Shown: piece after piece, positions 7,029-14,634 of the stretch | How the letters are laid out: every line of letters starts with the position of its first letter | Position numbering within the stretch: position 1 is the first letter of the stretch | NCBI GenBank assembly: GCA_903845065.1 | Contig: CAIMWH010000240.1 | Coordinates: 1-34,921, forward strand | From: an uncultured Rhodospirillales bacterium | GTDB taxonomy: Bacteria > Pseudomonadota > Alphaproteobacteria > Acetobacterales > Acetobacteraceae | Direction of reading: 5' to 3' | DNA length: 34,921 nucleotides | Notes under the pieces: model-generated | Databases searched by the model: none | What the model was told of the DNA's origin: nothing | Seen by the model: only the letters and a program-made list of their open reading frames with translations | Position numbers and translations under genes: made by a program

Positions 7029-8429
7029 GTGACACAAGATGCAAATACCACCGACGCCGGATGGCGCGGCCTGCTGGTGGGCGGCAATGCGATTCGGGCG
7101 CTGGTGATTGCCGGCGGGACCGGGCTGCACGCGGTTTCGATCTATGTGGTGGTGACCATCATGCCGGTGATCGTCGGCGAGATCGGCGGCATGGCGTTCT
7201 TTGCCTGGACGGCGACGCTGTATGTGGCGGGCGCGCTGGCGAGCAGTTCGGCGGTGCCGCTGCTGCTGTCGCGCGCCGGGCCGCGGCAGGTGTATCGGCT
7301 GGCGTGCCTGTTGTTCGCCATCGGGAGCCTGACCTGTTCGCTGGCGACCTCGATGCCGATGCTCCTCGTGGGGCGGTTGTTGCAGGGGTTCGGCGGCGGG
7401 ATGCTGCCGGCGCTGGGGTATGGGTTGATCCGCTCGATCTTCCCGCCGGCGCTGCATGCGCGGGCCATTGTGCTGATCGGCTCGGTATGGGGGATCGCGG
7501 CGCTGGCGGGGCCGGCGATCGGGGGCGTGTTCGCGCAGTATTTTACCTGGCGGGCAGCGTTCTGGGTGGATGTGCTGATCGGGGCGGCATTCGTGCTGCT
7601 GTCGGGCAGCGTGTTACCGGCCCATGTGATCGCGGGAACGGTGCGGCGGCCGTTCCCCGGCATGCGACTCGCGCTCCTGGTGGGCGCCGCGATGGCGGTG
7701 AGTGCCGGGGGGGCGACCGGGCAGATGTGGCCGAGCCTGATCGGCACCGTGGTGGCGGTCGGGTTGATCCTGGCGATGCTGCGGCTGGATACCCAGGCAA
7801 CGCAGCGGATGCTGCCGGGCGGGGCGTTCGATCCGCGGGTGGCGCTGGGGGCGGTGTCGGCCACGATGGCGCTGCTGATCCTGACCGGGGCGCCGATGAC
7901 GTTCATTCCCTACATCCTGCGCGAGCTGGAGGGGGTTTCCCCGCTGGTGGGCGGGTATGTGAACGCGACATATGCCTTGTCCTGGACGTTCATCTCGTTC
8001 GTGACGGCCTCCGCCGTGCGGGCGCGGGCGATGATGATGCTGGGGCCGGTGCTGATGCTGGCGGGCCTGGTGGTGGTGACGGTGACGCTGCCGGGTGGGA
8101 ATTTGCCCGGGGTGTTCGCGGGGCAGGCGCTGCTCGGCGTCGGGATTGGGGTGGGCTGGGCGCATCTGGGGGCGCTGCTGATGGCGGTGGCGCCGGCGGC
8201 GGATCGTGATGTAGCCGGCCCGTTCATTACCACCACACAGACGCTGGCGACCGTGTTCGGCTCGGCGGTAGCGGGGATGGTGGCCAATGTGGCGGGGATG
8301 GCGGAGGCGCATACGCCCGCGGCGCTGGCCAGCACGGCGGCGTGGTTGTTCGGGGTGTCCTGCGTGGTGCCGCTGGCCGGGTGTTTGACGGCTTGGCGGA
8401 TGTTGGTGCTGACGAGGGCGAAGGCTTAG
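7029..8429 (+). CDS. MFS transporter, DHA2 drug:H+ antiporter-like
   Basis: A 466-aa polytopic inner-membrane protein with roughly 14 hydrophobic segments, in line with the DHA2 (14-helix) group. VVVTIMPVIVGEIGG near the start and GRLLQGFGGGMLPALGYGLIR in the first half match the C and D motif regions of EmrB-type exporters. Export of toxic compounds is therefore likely; the substrate is not predictable. Start: a GTG at 7029 with GGAG 6-7 nt upstream. An ATG at 6942 would add 29 polar residues without a ribosome site. It diverges from the other MFS gene across about 230 bp that should hold both promoters. Its stop codon abuts the large inverted repeat at 8429-8556. Confidence 0.86.
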   Translation: MTQDANTTDAGWRGLLVGGNAIRALVIAGGTGLHAVSIYVVVTIMPVIVGEIGGMAFFAWTATLYVAGALASSSAVPLLLSRAGPRQVYRLACLLFAIGSLTCSLATSMPMLLVGRLLQGFGGGMLPALGYGLIRSIFPPALHARAIVLIGSVWGIAALAGPAIGGVFAQYFTWRAAFWVDVLIGAAFVLLSGSVLPAHVIAGTVRRPFPGMRLALLVGAAMAVSAGGATGQMWPSLIGTVVAVGLILAMLRLDTQATQRMLPGGAFDPRVALGAVSATMALLILTGAPMTFIPYILRELEGVSPLVGGYVNATYALSWTFISFVTASAVRARAMMMLGPVLMLAGLVVVTVTLPGGNLPGVFAGQALLGVGIGVGWAHLGALLMAVAPAADRDVAGPFITTTQTLATVFGSAVAGMVANVAGMAEAHTPAALASTAAWLFGVSCVVPLAGCLTAWRMLVLTRAKA

Positions 8430-8556
8430 CAAGCGCTTCTTTTTGAAAAAAGAAGCAAAAACTTTTTTATCCAATGGCTGCGCCGCTCTCCTAGGAGATG
8501 GCGAAGCCATTGGGTAAGAGTTTTTTGGTTCTTTTTTTCAAAAAAGAACCGCTTGC
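8429..8556. repeat. 128-bp nested inverted repeat filling a convergent gap
   Basis: The outer arms GCAAGCG (8429-8435) and CGCTTGC (8550-8556) match. Further in are CCAATGGCT (8471-8479)/AGCCATTGG (8505-8513), CGCC (8481-8484)/GGCG (8500-8503), and a central palindrome CTCCTAGGAG (8488-8497). Each arm also contains its own AT-rich hairpin: GCTTCTTTTT with AAAAAGAAGC at 8435-8456, and GGTTCTTTTTTT with AAAAAAGAACC at 8527-8550. The whole therefore folds either as one cruciform or as three separate hairpins. T-runs follow stems on both strands, so it can serve as a bidirectional terminator. Related single arms occur at 13674-13713 and 21484-21515. Confidence 0.85.
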
Positions 8557-8557
8557 C

Positions 8558-9829
8558 TTACCGCTTCTCGAAATCCGTCCGCTCATGCACCGGCAGCCCA
8601 TGCAGATGCCGGCGCAGGCAGTCGAGCGCGAGTTCGGCGGCGCCCAGCCTGATCCATTCCCAGCCGCCAAGGATGCGGGTGGTGCGGGTGACGGTGCCTT
8701 CCGGCCCCGCGATGGCGATCTGGATCAGGCCGCCGAGGTCCCGGCGGTCGGGGCCGTCATCGACGTCGATCAGGACGGCGAGGGCGTGGGTGGTGTGGGC
8801 TTCGCGGGCGAGGTTTTCGGCGGCAGCGGCGGCGATATCGGCATCATAGGCGTCCGCGTGGGGGAAGCCGGCGAGGCCGGTGGCGCGGAAGAGTTCCTCT
8901 CGGTCCCGCGTGAGCACGCCGCGGCGCATGATGTGGCGGCCGGCGGGGTGGGCGATGAGGCGGGAGGCGATGATGCCGGCGGTGAAGGTTTCGGCCACCG
9001 CCAGGGTGCTTTCGGTTTTGGTCAGTGCGGCCAGCACCACGCCTTCGAGGGTCTGGTCATCCTCGGCGATGATGAAGTTGGCGATGCGCCGCTTCACCTC
9101 GGCCTGCACCGGGGCGAGCTTGATATCGATGTCATCGGCATCGCGGCCACGGGTGGTCAGCTTGATCTCGATTTGTGGGTAGTGGGCGCGGAAGCCGAGT
9201 TTCACGCTGCCGTCGGGGGCGAGATCCTCCACGCCTTCGAGGATCTGGTCGATATGGCTTTCGCCGAGGCCGTAGCAGTGGAAGCGCTTGAGGTGGATGA
9301 CGCCGGGGGCGCCGGCGCGTTCGAGCAGGCGGGGAATGAGTTGCTGTTCCAGCATTCGGAAGAGTTCGCGCGGCACGCCGGGGGTGAAGAAGAAGCGCGC
9401 CTTGCCGATATCGAGCGCGAAGCCGCAGGCGGTGCCGATGGGGTTGTCGATGAACTCGGCACCCTCGGGCAGCATGGCCTGCTTGCGGTTGTTGGGCGGC
9501 ATGGTGCGGCCGCGGCTGGTGAAGAAGTGCTCCATGCGGGCGAGCCATTCCTCATCGAGCACCAGGCCGACGCCGGCGGCTTGGGCGGCGATTTCCTGGC
9601 TCAGATCGTCCACCGTCGGGCCGAGGCCGCCGTTGACGATGACGGCGTCGGCACGCTGGGAGGCGAGGTGGAAGGCGCTCAGCAGCGCCTCCCGGTCATC
9701 GCCCACGGTGGTGCCCCAGTAGACCGAGAGCCCGACGTCTTCGAGCTTCTGCGCCATGTGGGAGAAGTTGGAATTGACGATCTTCCCGGTGAGGACTTCG
9801 TCACCGGTGCACAGGATCTCGATCTTCAT
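8558..9829 (-). CDS. cinA: CinA-like protein with MoCF domain and degenerate C-domain
   Basis: A 423-aa competence/damage-inducible protein A homolog. Residues 1-~170 are the MoCF/molybdopterin-binding-like domain (CTGDEVLTG at 7-15, NGGLGPTVDDL at 66-76, TPGVPRE at 149-155), linked in CinA proteins to ADP-ribose or nicotinamide-nucleotide pyrophosphatase activity. A middle KH-like region is followed from about 265 by the CinA C-domain, normally an NMN deamidase. Here the AESCTGG signature reads AETFTAG (279-285), so its Ser and Cys are changed, and the downstream GPDGG loop is shortened. The deamidase is probably inactive or altered. The ATG lies only 4 nt beyond the stop of the FAH-family gene, indicating one operon and possibly coupled translation. 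Confidence 0.87.
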   Translation of the reverse strand: MKIEILCTGDEVLTGKIVNSNFSHMAQKLEDVGLSVYWGTTVGDDREALLSAFHLASQRADAVIVNGGLGPTVDDLSQEIAAQAAGVGLVLDEEWLARMEHFFTSRGRTMPPNNRKQAMLPEGAEFIDNPIGTACGFALDIGKARFFFTPGVPRELFRMLEQQLIPRLLERAGAPGVIHLKRFHCYGLGESHIDQILEGVEDLAPDGSVKLGFRAHYPQIEIKLTTRGRDADDIDIKLAPVQAEVKRRIANFIIAEDDQTLEGVVLAALTKTESTLAVAETFTAGIIASRLIAHPAGRHIMRRGVLTRDREELFRATGLAGFPHADAYDADIAAAAAENLAREAHTTHALAVLIDVDDGPDRRDLGGLIQIAIAGPEGTVTRTTRILGGWEWIRLGAAELALDCLRRHLHGLPVHERTDFEKR

Positions 9830-9833
9830 AGGG

Positions 9834-10748
9834 TCAGGCTTTCGCGTATTTGCCGGTGAGCTGCGGCGAGGTCTCGGGCTTCATGCCGTGGCGTTCCAGG
9901 CGCGTGTCGCGGCCCCAGGTGCGCGCGAGGTCGTCCTGCACGGTGATGGCGAGCTTGCCGACCTGTTCGACTTCAAGCTCGATGCGGTCACCGTGCTGGA
10001 AGGCGTGCAGCCCGCGGTGGTTGGTGCCGGTGGCGAGGATATCGCCGGGCAGCAGGGTGTGGACCGAGCTGACCCATTCGACGCAGCGGGCGATCTTGTG
10101 GGCCATGTCATCGGTGTTGAAGTTCTGCTTCAACTCGCCGTTGTTCCAGAGTTTCACCTGGAGGTTCTGCGGGTTGGGGATTTCGTCGGCGGTGACGATC
10201 CACGGGCCGATGGGGGCGAAGGTTTCGCGGGACTTCATCTGGTAGAAGGCCGGCACGCCGCGGGCGGAGCCGTCGATGAAGCAGGTGTAGCCGAACACGT
10301 AGTCCATCGCGTCGGCGGCCGAGACGTTGCTGGCGGTCTTGCCGATGACGAGGGCGAGTTCGGCCTCGCCCTCGAAGATGGTGGCGGCGACGTCGGGCAG
10401 CACCATGATGCCTTCGGGGCCGATGACGGCGGTGGAGGCCTTGTTGAAGGCGTTGATGGCGGCGGGCTCGGTGCGCGTGCCGTCCTCCATGTAGTTCACC
10501 GCCATGCAGATGATGTTGCCGGGGCGCGGGAGGGGCGGGCGCAAGGTGACGGAGGCGAGGGGGATGGCGGTACCGCGGGCCACGGCGGCCTCGATGCGGC
10601 CACGGTATTCGTCGAAGCGGCCGATGAGGTTGCTGATGAGGTTGTGCGGGCCGGTGTGCGGCACGTCCGACACTTCGGCGCTGACGTCGACGATGCTGTC
10701 GCCGTTGACGACACCGAGGCGGAAATCATTGAAGTAGGCGAGTTTCAT
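9834..10748 (-). CDS. fumarylacetoacetate hydrolase (FAH) family protein
   Basis: A 304-aa member of the FAH superfamily, Mg-dependent cytosolic hydrolases, decarboxylases or isomerases of beta-keto or acylpyruvate-type acids. The metal-binding block FEGEAELALVIGK lies mid-protein, with the upstream CMAVNYMEDG and downstream LLPGDILATGTNHRG matching the conserved core that holds the cation and substrate. The exact substrate (fumarylpyruvate, acylpyruvate, 2-keto-3-deoxy acids) cannot be told from sequence alone. I chose the ATG at 10748 with GGGAG 6 nt upstream; longer in-frame starts run through the hairpin region. cinA follows after 4 nt. No aromatic catabolism genes are adjacent. Confidence 0.85.
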   Translation of the reverse strand: MKLAYFNDFRLGVVNGDSIVDVSAEVSDVPHTGPHNLISNLIGRFDEYRGRIEAAVARGTAIPLASVTLRPPLPRPGNIICMAVNYMEDGTRTEPAAINAFNKASTAVIGPEGIMVLPDVAATIFEGEAELALVIGKTASNVSAADAMDYVFGYTCFIDGSARGVPAFYQMKSRETFAPIGPWIVTADEIPNPQNLQVKLWNNGELKQNFNTDDMAHKIARCVEWVSSVHTLLPGDILATGTNHRGLHAFQHGDRIELEVEQVGKLAITVQDDLARTWGRDTRLERHGMKPETSPQLTGKYAKA

Positions 10749-10828
10749 GGCGCGCTCCCGAGTTGCGTTTGATGCAGGATAGGCGAGGTGCGGGCGGGCG
10801 CACAGAGGGGGGGCGGGGAAGGAAGGTT

Positions 10829-10895
10829 CAAAACGAGACGGCGAGGCAGCGAGAAGCAAGCGGGGTCTTCTTCTCGCTGTTTCGCTGTCTCTTTG
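10829..10895. repeat. long imperfect hairpin downstream of the HutD-like gene
   Basis: The left arm (10829-10856) contains GAGACGGCGA and CAGCGAGAAG. The right arm (10870-10895) contains CTTCTCGCTG and TCGCTGTCTC, then TTTG. The inner 10 bp are perfect and the outer ~14 bp have few mismatches, with a 13-nt loop. It occupies most of the 160-bp space between two minus-strand genes and its purine/pyrimidine-rich make-up differs from neighbouring coding DNA. It may terminate the HutD transcript or be a dispersed repeat. Confidence 0.65.
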
Positions 10896-10908
10896 TGATT
10901 CCTCCTTG

Positions 10909-11439
10909 CTAGACCCGGAACACGCTGAGCCGGCACAGCACCGCTTCGGCGGAGGCCTGTGGGGTGGCGCTGCCGTCGAGGCGGATGGCGTCGCGGCGGC
11001 GCAGGGTTTCGGTGCCGAGGCGGAGGTCACCGGCGAGGACGACGAGGACTTCGGCGATGGCGGGTTCGGGCAGCGGCGGGATGGCGCCGCGCAGGATTTC
11101 CACCTGGTGGCGCCAGCGGGTGCGCTCGGTCATGGCGTTGAGGACCATGCAGGGGGCGCCGTGGATGGTGCAGTCGGCGAGCCAGGCACCGTCGAACGCG
11201 GCCGGGGCGGCGGGTTCGTTGACCACCAGGGGCTCGCGGCCGGGGCCGGCGAGGGTGAAGCCGGGGCCGTCGACCAGGGTGATGGTGCGGTCATGGCCGG
11301 AGTAGTCGGAGAACGGGGCGTCGGCGTCGAGGAAGGCGAACCCGATCAGCCAGCCCGGGCCGACGGCGATATCGGCCTTGCGGCCGGCGCCGTTGCGCCA
11401 GGGGGAGAGGACGAGGCCGGCATGGCGGATGAGGCTCAT
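10909..11439 (-). CDS. HutD/Ves family cupin protein
   Basis: A 176-aa HutD-family protein, a predicted bicupin of cytosolic location. The N-terminal PWRNGAGRKADIAV and central DRTITLVDGPGFTL are family hallmarks. HutD proteins are often encoded in histidine-utilisation operons and are thought to limit or sense formiminoglutamate or related pathway intermediates; Ves-like members occur elsewhere with unknown roles. Its ATG overlaps the stop of the upstream glutamine amidotransferase gene in an ATGA arrangement, so the two are translationally coupled. No hut enzyme genes flank it, so the histidine link rests on family alone. Confidence 0.8.
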   Translation of the reverse strand: MSLIRHAGLVLSPWRNGAGRKADIAVGPGWLIGFAFLDADAPFSDYSGHDRTITLVDGPGFTLAGPGREPLVVNEPAAPAAFDGAWLADCTIHGAPCMVLNAMTERTRWRHQVEILRGAIPPLPEPAIAEVLVVLAGDLRLGTETLRRRDAIRLDGSATPQASAEAVLCRLSVFRV

Positions 11440-12329
11440 GCGGCGACGGCTTCGCGGGCGAGGACGCCGGTGCCGGTGAGGAAATTCAGCAGCATGCGCT
11501 CGGTGAACGGCAGCGGGCGGTAGTTGGCGAGCTTCGCGGGGTCCCGCCCGGCATAGACGGTGGCGAACAGGTCAACCGTGGCTTCGGGGTGGCACTGGAC
11601 GGAGTACCAGTTGCCGCCGTGGTCGAGCGCCGAGTTGGGGTCGCCGGGGCGGGTGGCGAGGACAACGGCGCCGGGCGGGGCGGTTTCCACCCGGTCGTAG
11701 TGGCTCCAGTGGAAGGCGGCGTCGGGGGCGAAGCCGTCGAACAGGAAGTGGTTGCGGCCGGCTTCGGTGCGTTCCACCGGGTAGGAGCCGGCAGTGAGGC
11801 CCTGCGGGCTCACGATGACATGGCCGCCGAGGAGCATCGCTGCCATCTGGTGGCCGCCGCAGATGCCGAAATAGGGTTTGCCGGTGGCGCGCCAGGCTTC
11901 GAGGAATTCCCGCGTGCGGGCCTGCCACTCGTGACCGTCATGCACCGAGTTGATGGAGCCGCCGAGGATCACGGCGTCAACGCCGGCCATGTCGGGGAGC
12001 GGTTCGTCGCGGTGGACGCGCACGCCGATGTAGTTGATGCGCTCGGCGAGGCCGAGGCTTTGCAGGCACAGGCGCATCCACACCGTGTCATCGTCGCCAC
12101 CGGCGAGGCGGCAGAAGATGTCGGGGTCATAGGTGCCGTCACCGCCGAGTTGGGAGATGTAGAGGACGGTGGGGCGACGGGGCATGGCGGGGAGATCCTG
12201 TTCGGTTTCACGCGCGCGGGCCTGCTGCTTGCGGCGGCGCAGATTGTCGCGCAGGGCCTGGGCCTGGCGTGCTTCGCGCGCGGCGCGCGCGGCGGCGGTG
12301 AGGGTGGGTTCGCGATCGGGCATCCGCAT
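11436..12329 (-). CDS. class I glutamine amidotransferase-like protein with basic N-terminal extension
   Basis: A 297-aa protein. Residues ~52-290 are a GATase1 domain: nucleophile Cys in FGICGGHQM, catalytic His/Glu in VQCHPEA. It resembles stand-alone GMP-synthase-like or gamma-glutamyl hydrolase-like amidotransferases. No synthetase partner is adjacent, so the reaction is unknown. Residues 1-~48 are a separate Ala/Arg-rich helix (AAREARQAQALRDNLRRRK) that looks like a small stand-alone basic protein joined in frame. Alternative starts are ATG at 12329, 12323 and 12185; the last would give the amidotransferase alone. None has a convincing ribosome site. The 3' end overlaps the HutD start (ATGA). 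The gene diverges from the LIV transporter operon. Confidence 0.78.
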   Translation of the reverse strand: MRMPDREPTLTAAARAAREARQAQALRDNLRRRKQQARARETEQDLPAMPRRPTVLYISQLGGDGTYDPDIFCRLAGGDDDTVWMRLCLQSLGLAERINYIGVRVHRDEPLPDMAGVDAVILGGSINSVHDGHEWQARTREFLEAWRATGKPYFGICGGHQMAAMLLGGHVIVSPQGLTAGSYPVERTEAGRNHFLFDGFAPDAAFHWSHYDRVETAPPGAVVLATRPGDPNSALDHGGNWYSVQCHPEATVDLFATVYAGRDPAKLANYRPLPFTERMLLNFLTGTGVLAREAVAA

Positions 12330-12480
12330 TGATTGGGGGGTGGCGGCGGGGGCGTCAAGGGCGGGGGAGGAAATGCCGGGTTTGACGCATAAAAAGCCAT
12401 TTTGCCGCACACAGCGGCGTGATATCGGAGGTCGCAGGCCGGCTGGTGAAAAAGTCGGCAACAATGGAAGGAAGTTGTTG

Positions 12481-13668
12481 ATGATGAGGAATATATTCGC
12501 GGCCGTGACAGTCGGCGTGCTGCTCGCCAGCACCGCCATGGCGCAGCCGATCAAGGTGGGGCTGACCGGGCCGTTCACCGGCGGTTCGGCCTCGATGGGC
12601 GTGTCGATGCGCGATGGCGTGAAGCTCGCGGTGGCTGAGATCAACAAGGCGGGCGGCATCATGGGCCGGCCGATCGCGCTGGTGGAGCGCGATGACGAGG
12701 CACGCAACGAGCTTGGGGTGCAGATTGCCCAGGAATTGATCAACAAGGAGCAGGTGGTCGCCACCCTCGGGTTCATCAACACCGGCGTGGCGCTGGCCTC
12801 GCAGCGCTTCTACCAGGAAGCGGAAATCCCGGTGCTGAACAACGTCGCCACCGGCACGGCGATTTCGAGCCAGTTCAAGTCCCCCAACTACATCTTCCGC
12901 ACCTCGGCCAATGACCTGATCCAGAGCGCGATGATCGCCGACGAGGCGGTGAAGCGGCAGGGCTTCAAGGCGCCGGCCATCCTGGCGGACAGCACCAACT
13001 ACGGCCAGCTCGGCCGCGAGGATCTTGAGCGCGCGCTGGCCAAGAGCGGCGTGAAGCCGGTGGCGGAAGAGAAATTCAACATCGGTGACACCGACATGAC
13101 GGCGCAGTTGCTGCGCGCCAAGCAGGCCGGGGCGGATGTGATCCTGACCTACGCGATCGGGCCGGAACTGGCGCAGATCGCCAACGGCATGGCCAAGCTG
13201 GGCTGGAAGGTGCCGATGATCGGCTCCTGGACGCTGTCGATGGCGACGTTCATCGACAACGCGGGCGCCAATGGCGAGGGCGCGATGATGCCGCAGACCT
13301 TCATCCAGACCGGCGATACCGCCAAGCGCAAGGTGTTCATCGAGAGCTACCAGGCCGCCTACAAGGTGGATCGCATTCCCTCCCCGGTTTCGGCGGCGCA
13401 GGGCTATGACAGCGTGTTCCTGCTGAAGGCGGCGATCGAGCAGGCGAAATCGACCGACGGCGGCAAGATCCGCGCGGCGCTGGAGAACCTCCAGACCAAG
13501 GTGGACGGCGTGGTGACGGTGTATGACCACCCGTACAGCGCGACCGACCACGAGGCGATCAGCGGCAATATCCCGGTGTTCGGCGTGGTAAAAGGTGGCC
13601 GCGTTGTGGTGGCGCACCAGGAAGACATCGCCGGCGACAAGGCCGTCCGTATCAAGCCGAAGAACTAA
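12481..13668 (+). CDS. branched-chain amino-acid-type ABC transporter substrate-binding protein
   Basis: A 395-aa periplasmic binding protein of the Peripla_BP_6/LivK group. Residues 1-21 form a signal peptide ending STAMA. The mature protein begins IKVGLTGPFTGGSASMG, the typical first strand and ligand loop, followed by AVAEINKAGGIMGRPI and a classical two-lobe layout. Ligands in this family include Leu/Ile/Val, amides, urea and aromatic acids, so the substrate is open. The ATG at 12481 has AAGGA about 9 nt upstream; a second ATG at 12484 is possible. It is the first gene of the transporter operon 12481-17346. An AT-rich hairpin (13687-13713) separates it from the permease genes and may raise its relative expression. 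Confidence 0.92.
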   Translation: MMRNIFAAVTVGVLLASTAMAQPIKVGLTGPFTGGSASMGVSMRDGVKLAVAEINKAGGIMGRPIALVERDDEARNELGVQIAQELINKEQVVATLGFINTGVALASQRFYQEAEIPVLNNVATGTAISSQFKSPNYIFRTSANDLIQSAMIADEAVKRQGFKAPAILADSTNYGQLGREDLERALAKSGVKPVAEEKFNIGDTDMTAQLLRAKQAGADVILTYAIGPELAQIANGMAKLGWKVPMIGSWTLSMATFIDNAGANGEGAMMPQTFIQTGDTAKRKVFIESYQAAYKVDRIPSPVSAAQGYDSVFLLKAAIEQAKSTDGGKIRAALENLQTKVDGVVTVYDHPYSATDHEAISGNIPVFGVVKGGRVVVAHQEDIAGDKAVRIKPKN

Positions 13669-13673
13669 ACGGA

Positions 13674-13713
13674 CAAAGTTTTTTTTGCTTCTTTTTCTTC
13701 CAAAAAAAGAAGC
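13674..13713 (+). repeat. AT-rich hairpin element inside the LIV operon
   Basis: AAAGTTTTTTTT is followed by GCTTCTTTTT (13687-13696), a CTTCC loop and AAAAAGAAGC (13704-13713), then GCTTCC. This is one arm of the 8429-8556 element. It lies between the binding-protein stop and the livH-type start. In the plus-strand RNA the stem is not followed by a T-run, so read-through is expected, with possible partial attenuation or 3'-end stabilisation of the binding-protein mRNA. Confidence 0.7.
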
Positions 13714-13757
13714 GCTTCCTTTCTGAATTATACATTCGCCCGCCGTGGAGTAATGCC

Positions 13758-14630
13758 GTGCAGATTTTAGCCCAGCTGATCGTAAGCGGCATTGCTGTCG
13801 GCATGATCTACGGCGTGATCGCGTTCGGATATCAGCTGACCTTCGCGACTTCGAAAACGCTGAATTTTGGCCAGGGCGAGGCATTGATGCTGGGCTCGCT
13901 GGTCGGCCTCACGGTGGTGGCCTACACCGGCTACTGGCTGATGTTGCCGGTGGTGCTGGCGTTCGGGCTGTTGCAGGGCGCGGTGGTGGAGCGCCTGGGC
14001 GTGCGGCAGGCGATCAAGACCAAGTCCGAGGCGGGGTGGATCATGGCCACCATCGCGCTCGGCATCATCTTCAAGAACTTGGCCGAGAACATCTGGGGGC
14101 GGGATGCGCTGAAGTTCCCCTCGCCGCTGCCGGAGGCGCCGCTGTCGTTCATGGGGGTGAATGTGCTGCCGATGGAGGTGGCGATCGTGTTCGGCGCGCT
14201 GGCGCTGATGCTGGCGGTGGAGTTCTTCAACCGGCGCTCGATCTACGGCAAGGCGGTGGTGGCGACGGCGAACGACCGGGATGCGGCGGGGCTGATGGGG
14301 ATCAATACCTCGCTGGTGATCACGTTCTCCTACGCGCTGTCCTCGATGACGGCGGCCTTCGCCGGGGTGCTGGTGGCGCCGGTGACGCTGACCGGGGCGA
14401 GCATGGGCGGGGTGCTGGGGTTGAAGGCGTTCGCTGTGGCGATCATCGGCGGGCTGTCGAGCGGGATGGGGGTGATTGTCGGCGGGTTGATCCTGGGCAT
14501 CACCGAGACGCTGTTCGGCTATTATTTCTCCACCGGCTACAAGGATGTGCCGGGGCTGGTGCTTTTGCTGCTGGTGTTGTCGGTCAAGCCGTCGGGCCTG
14601 TTCGGCGCCGCCGCGATCAAGAAGGTCTAG
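13758..14630 (+). CDS. livH: LivH-type ABC transporter permease
   Basis: A 290-aa inner-membrane permease of the branched-chain amino-acid class, with about eight hydrophobic segments. GVIAFGYQLTFATSKTLNFGQGE at the start, AVVATANDRDAAGLMGIN (the EAA-like ATPase-contact loop) and the closing LVLLLLVLSVKPSGLFG are diagnostic of LivH. The start is GTG at 13758 with GGAG 7-8 nt upstream; the nearby ATG at 13753 is out of frame. It is followed after 4 nt by the fused LivM-LivG gene. It would pair with the LivM half of that protein to form the membrane pore. Confidence 0.9.
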   Translation: MQILAQLIVSGIAVGMIYGVIAFGYQLTFATSKTLNFGQGEALMLGSLVGLTVVAYTGYWLMLPVVLAFGLLQGAVVERLGVRQAIKTKSEAGWIMATIALGIIFKNLAENIWGRDALKFPSPLPEAPLSFMGVNVLPMEVAIVFGALALMLAVEFFNRRSIYGKAVVATANDRDAAGLMGINTSLVITFSYALSSMTAAFAGVLVAPVTLTGASMGGVLGLKAFAVAIIGGLSSGMGVIVGGLILGITETLFGYYFSTGYKDVPGLVLLLLVLSVKPSGLFGAAAIKKV

Positions 14631-14634
14631 GCGG

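Noticed and set aside
8429-8556. Insertion sequence or MITE with target-site duplication
   Set aside because: No transposase and no flanking direct repeat is visible. The ends coincide with stop codons, so target duplication cannot be judged; kept as an inverted repeat only.
10909-11439. A histidine-utilisation operon including HutD and N-formylglutamate amidohydrolase
   Set aside because: The two genes are 8 kb apart with unrelated genes between, and no hutH/U/I is present in the window.
13753-13755. ATG just upstream of the livH GTG as its start codon
   Set aside because: It is out of frame with the permease; GTG at 13758 fits the frame and the ribosome-site spacing.
12355-13884. 509-codon minus-strand frame opposite the binding-protein gene
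   Set aside because: Shadow ORF; the plus strand holds an unmistakable periplasmic binding protein with signal peptide.
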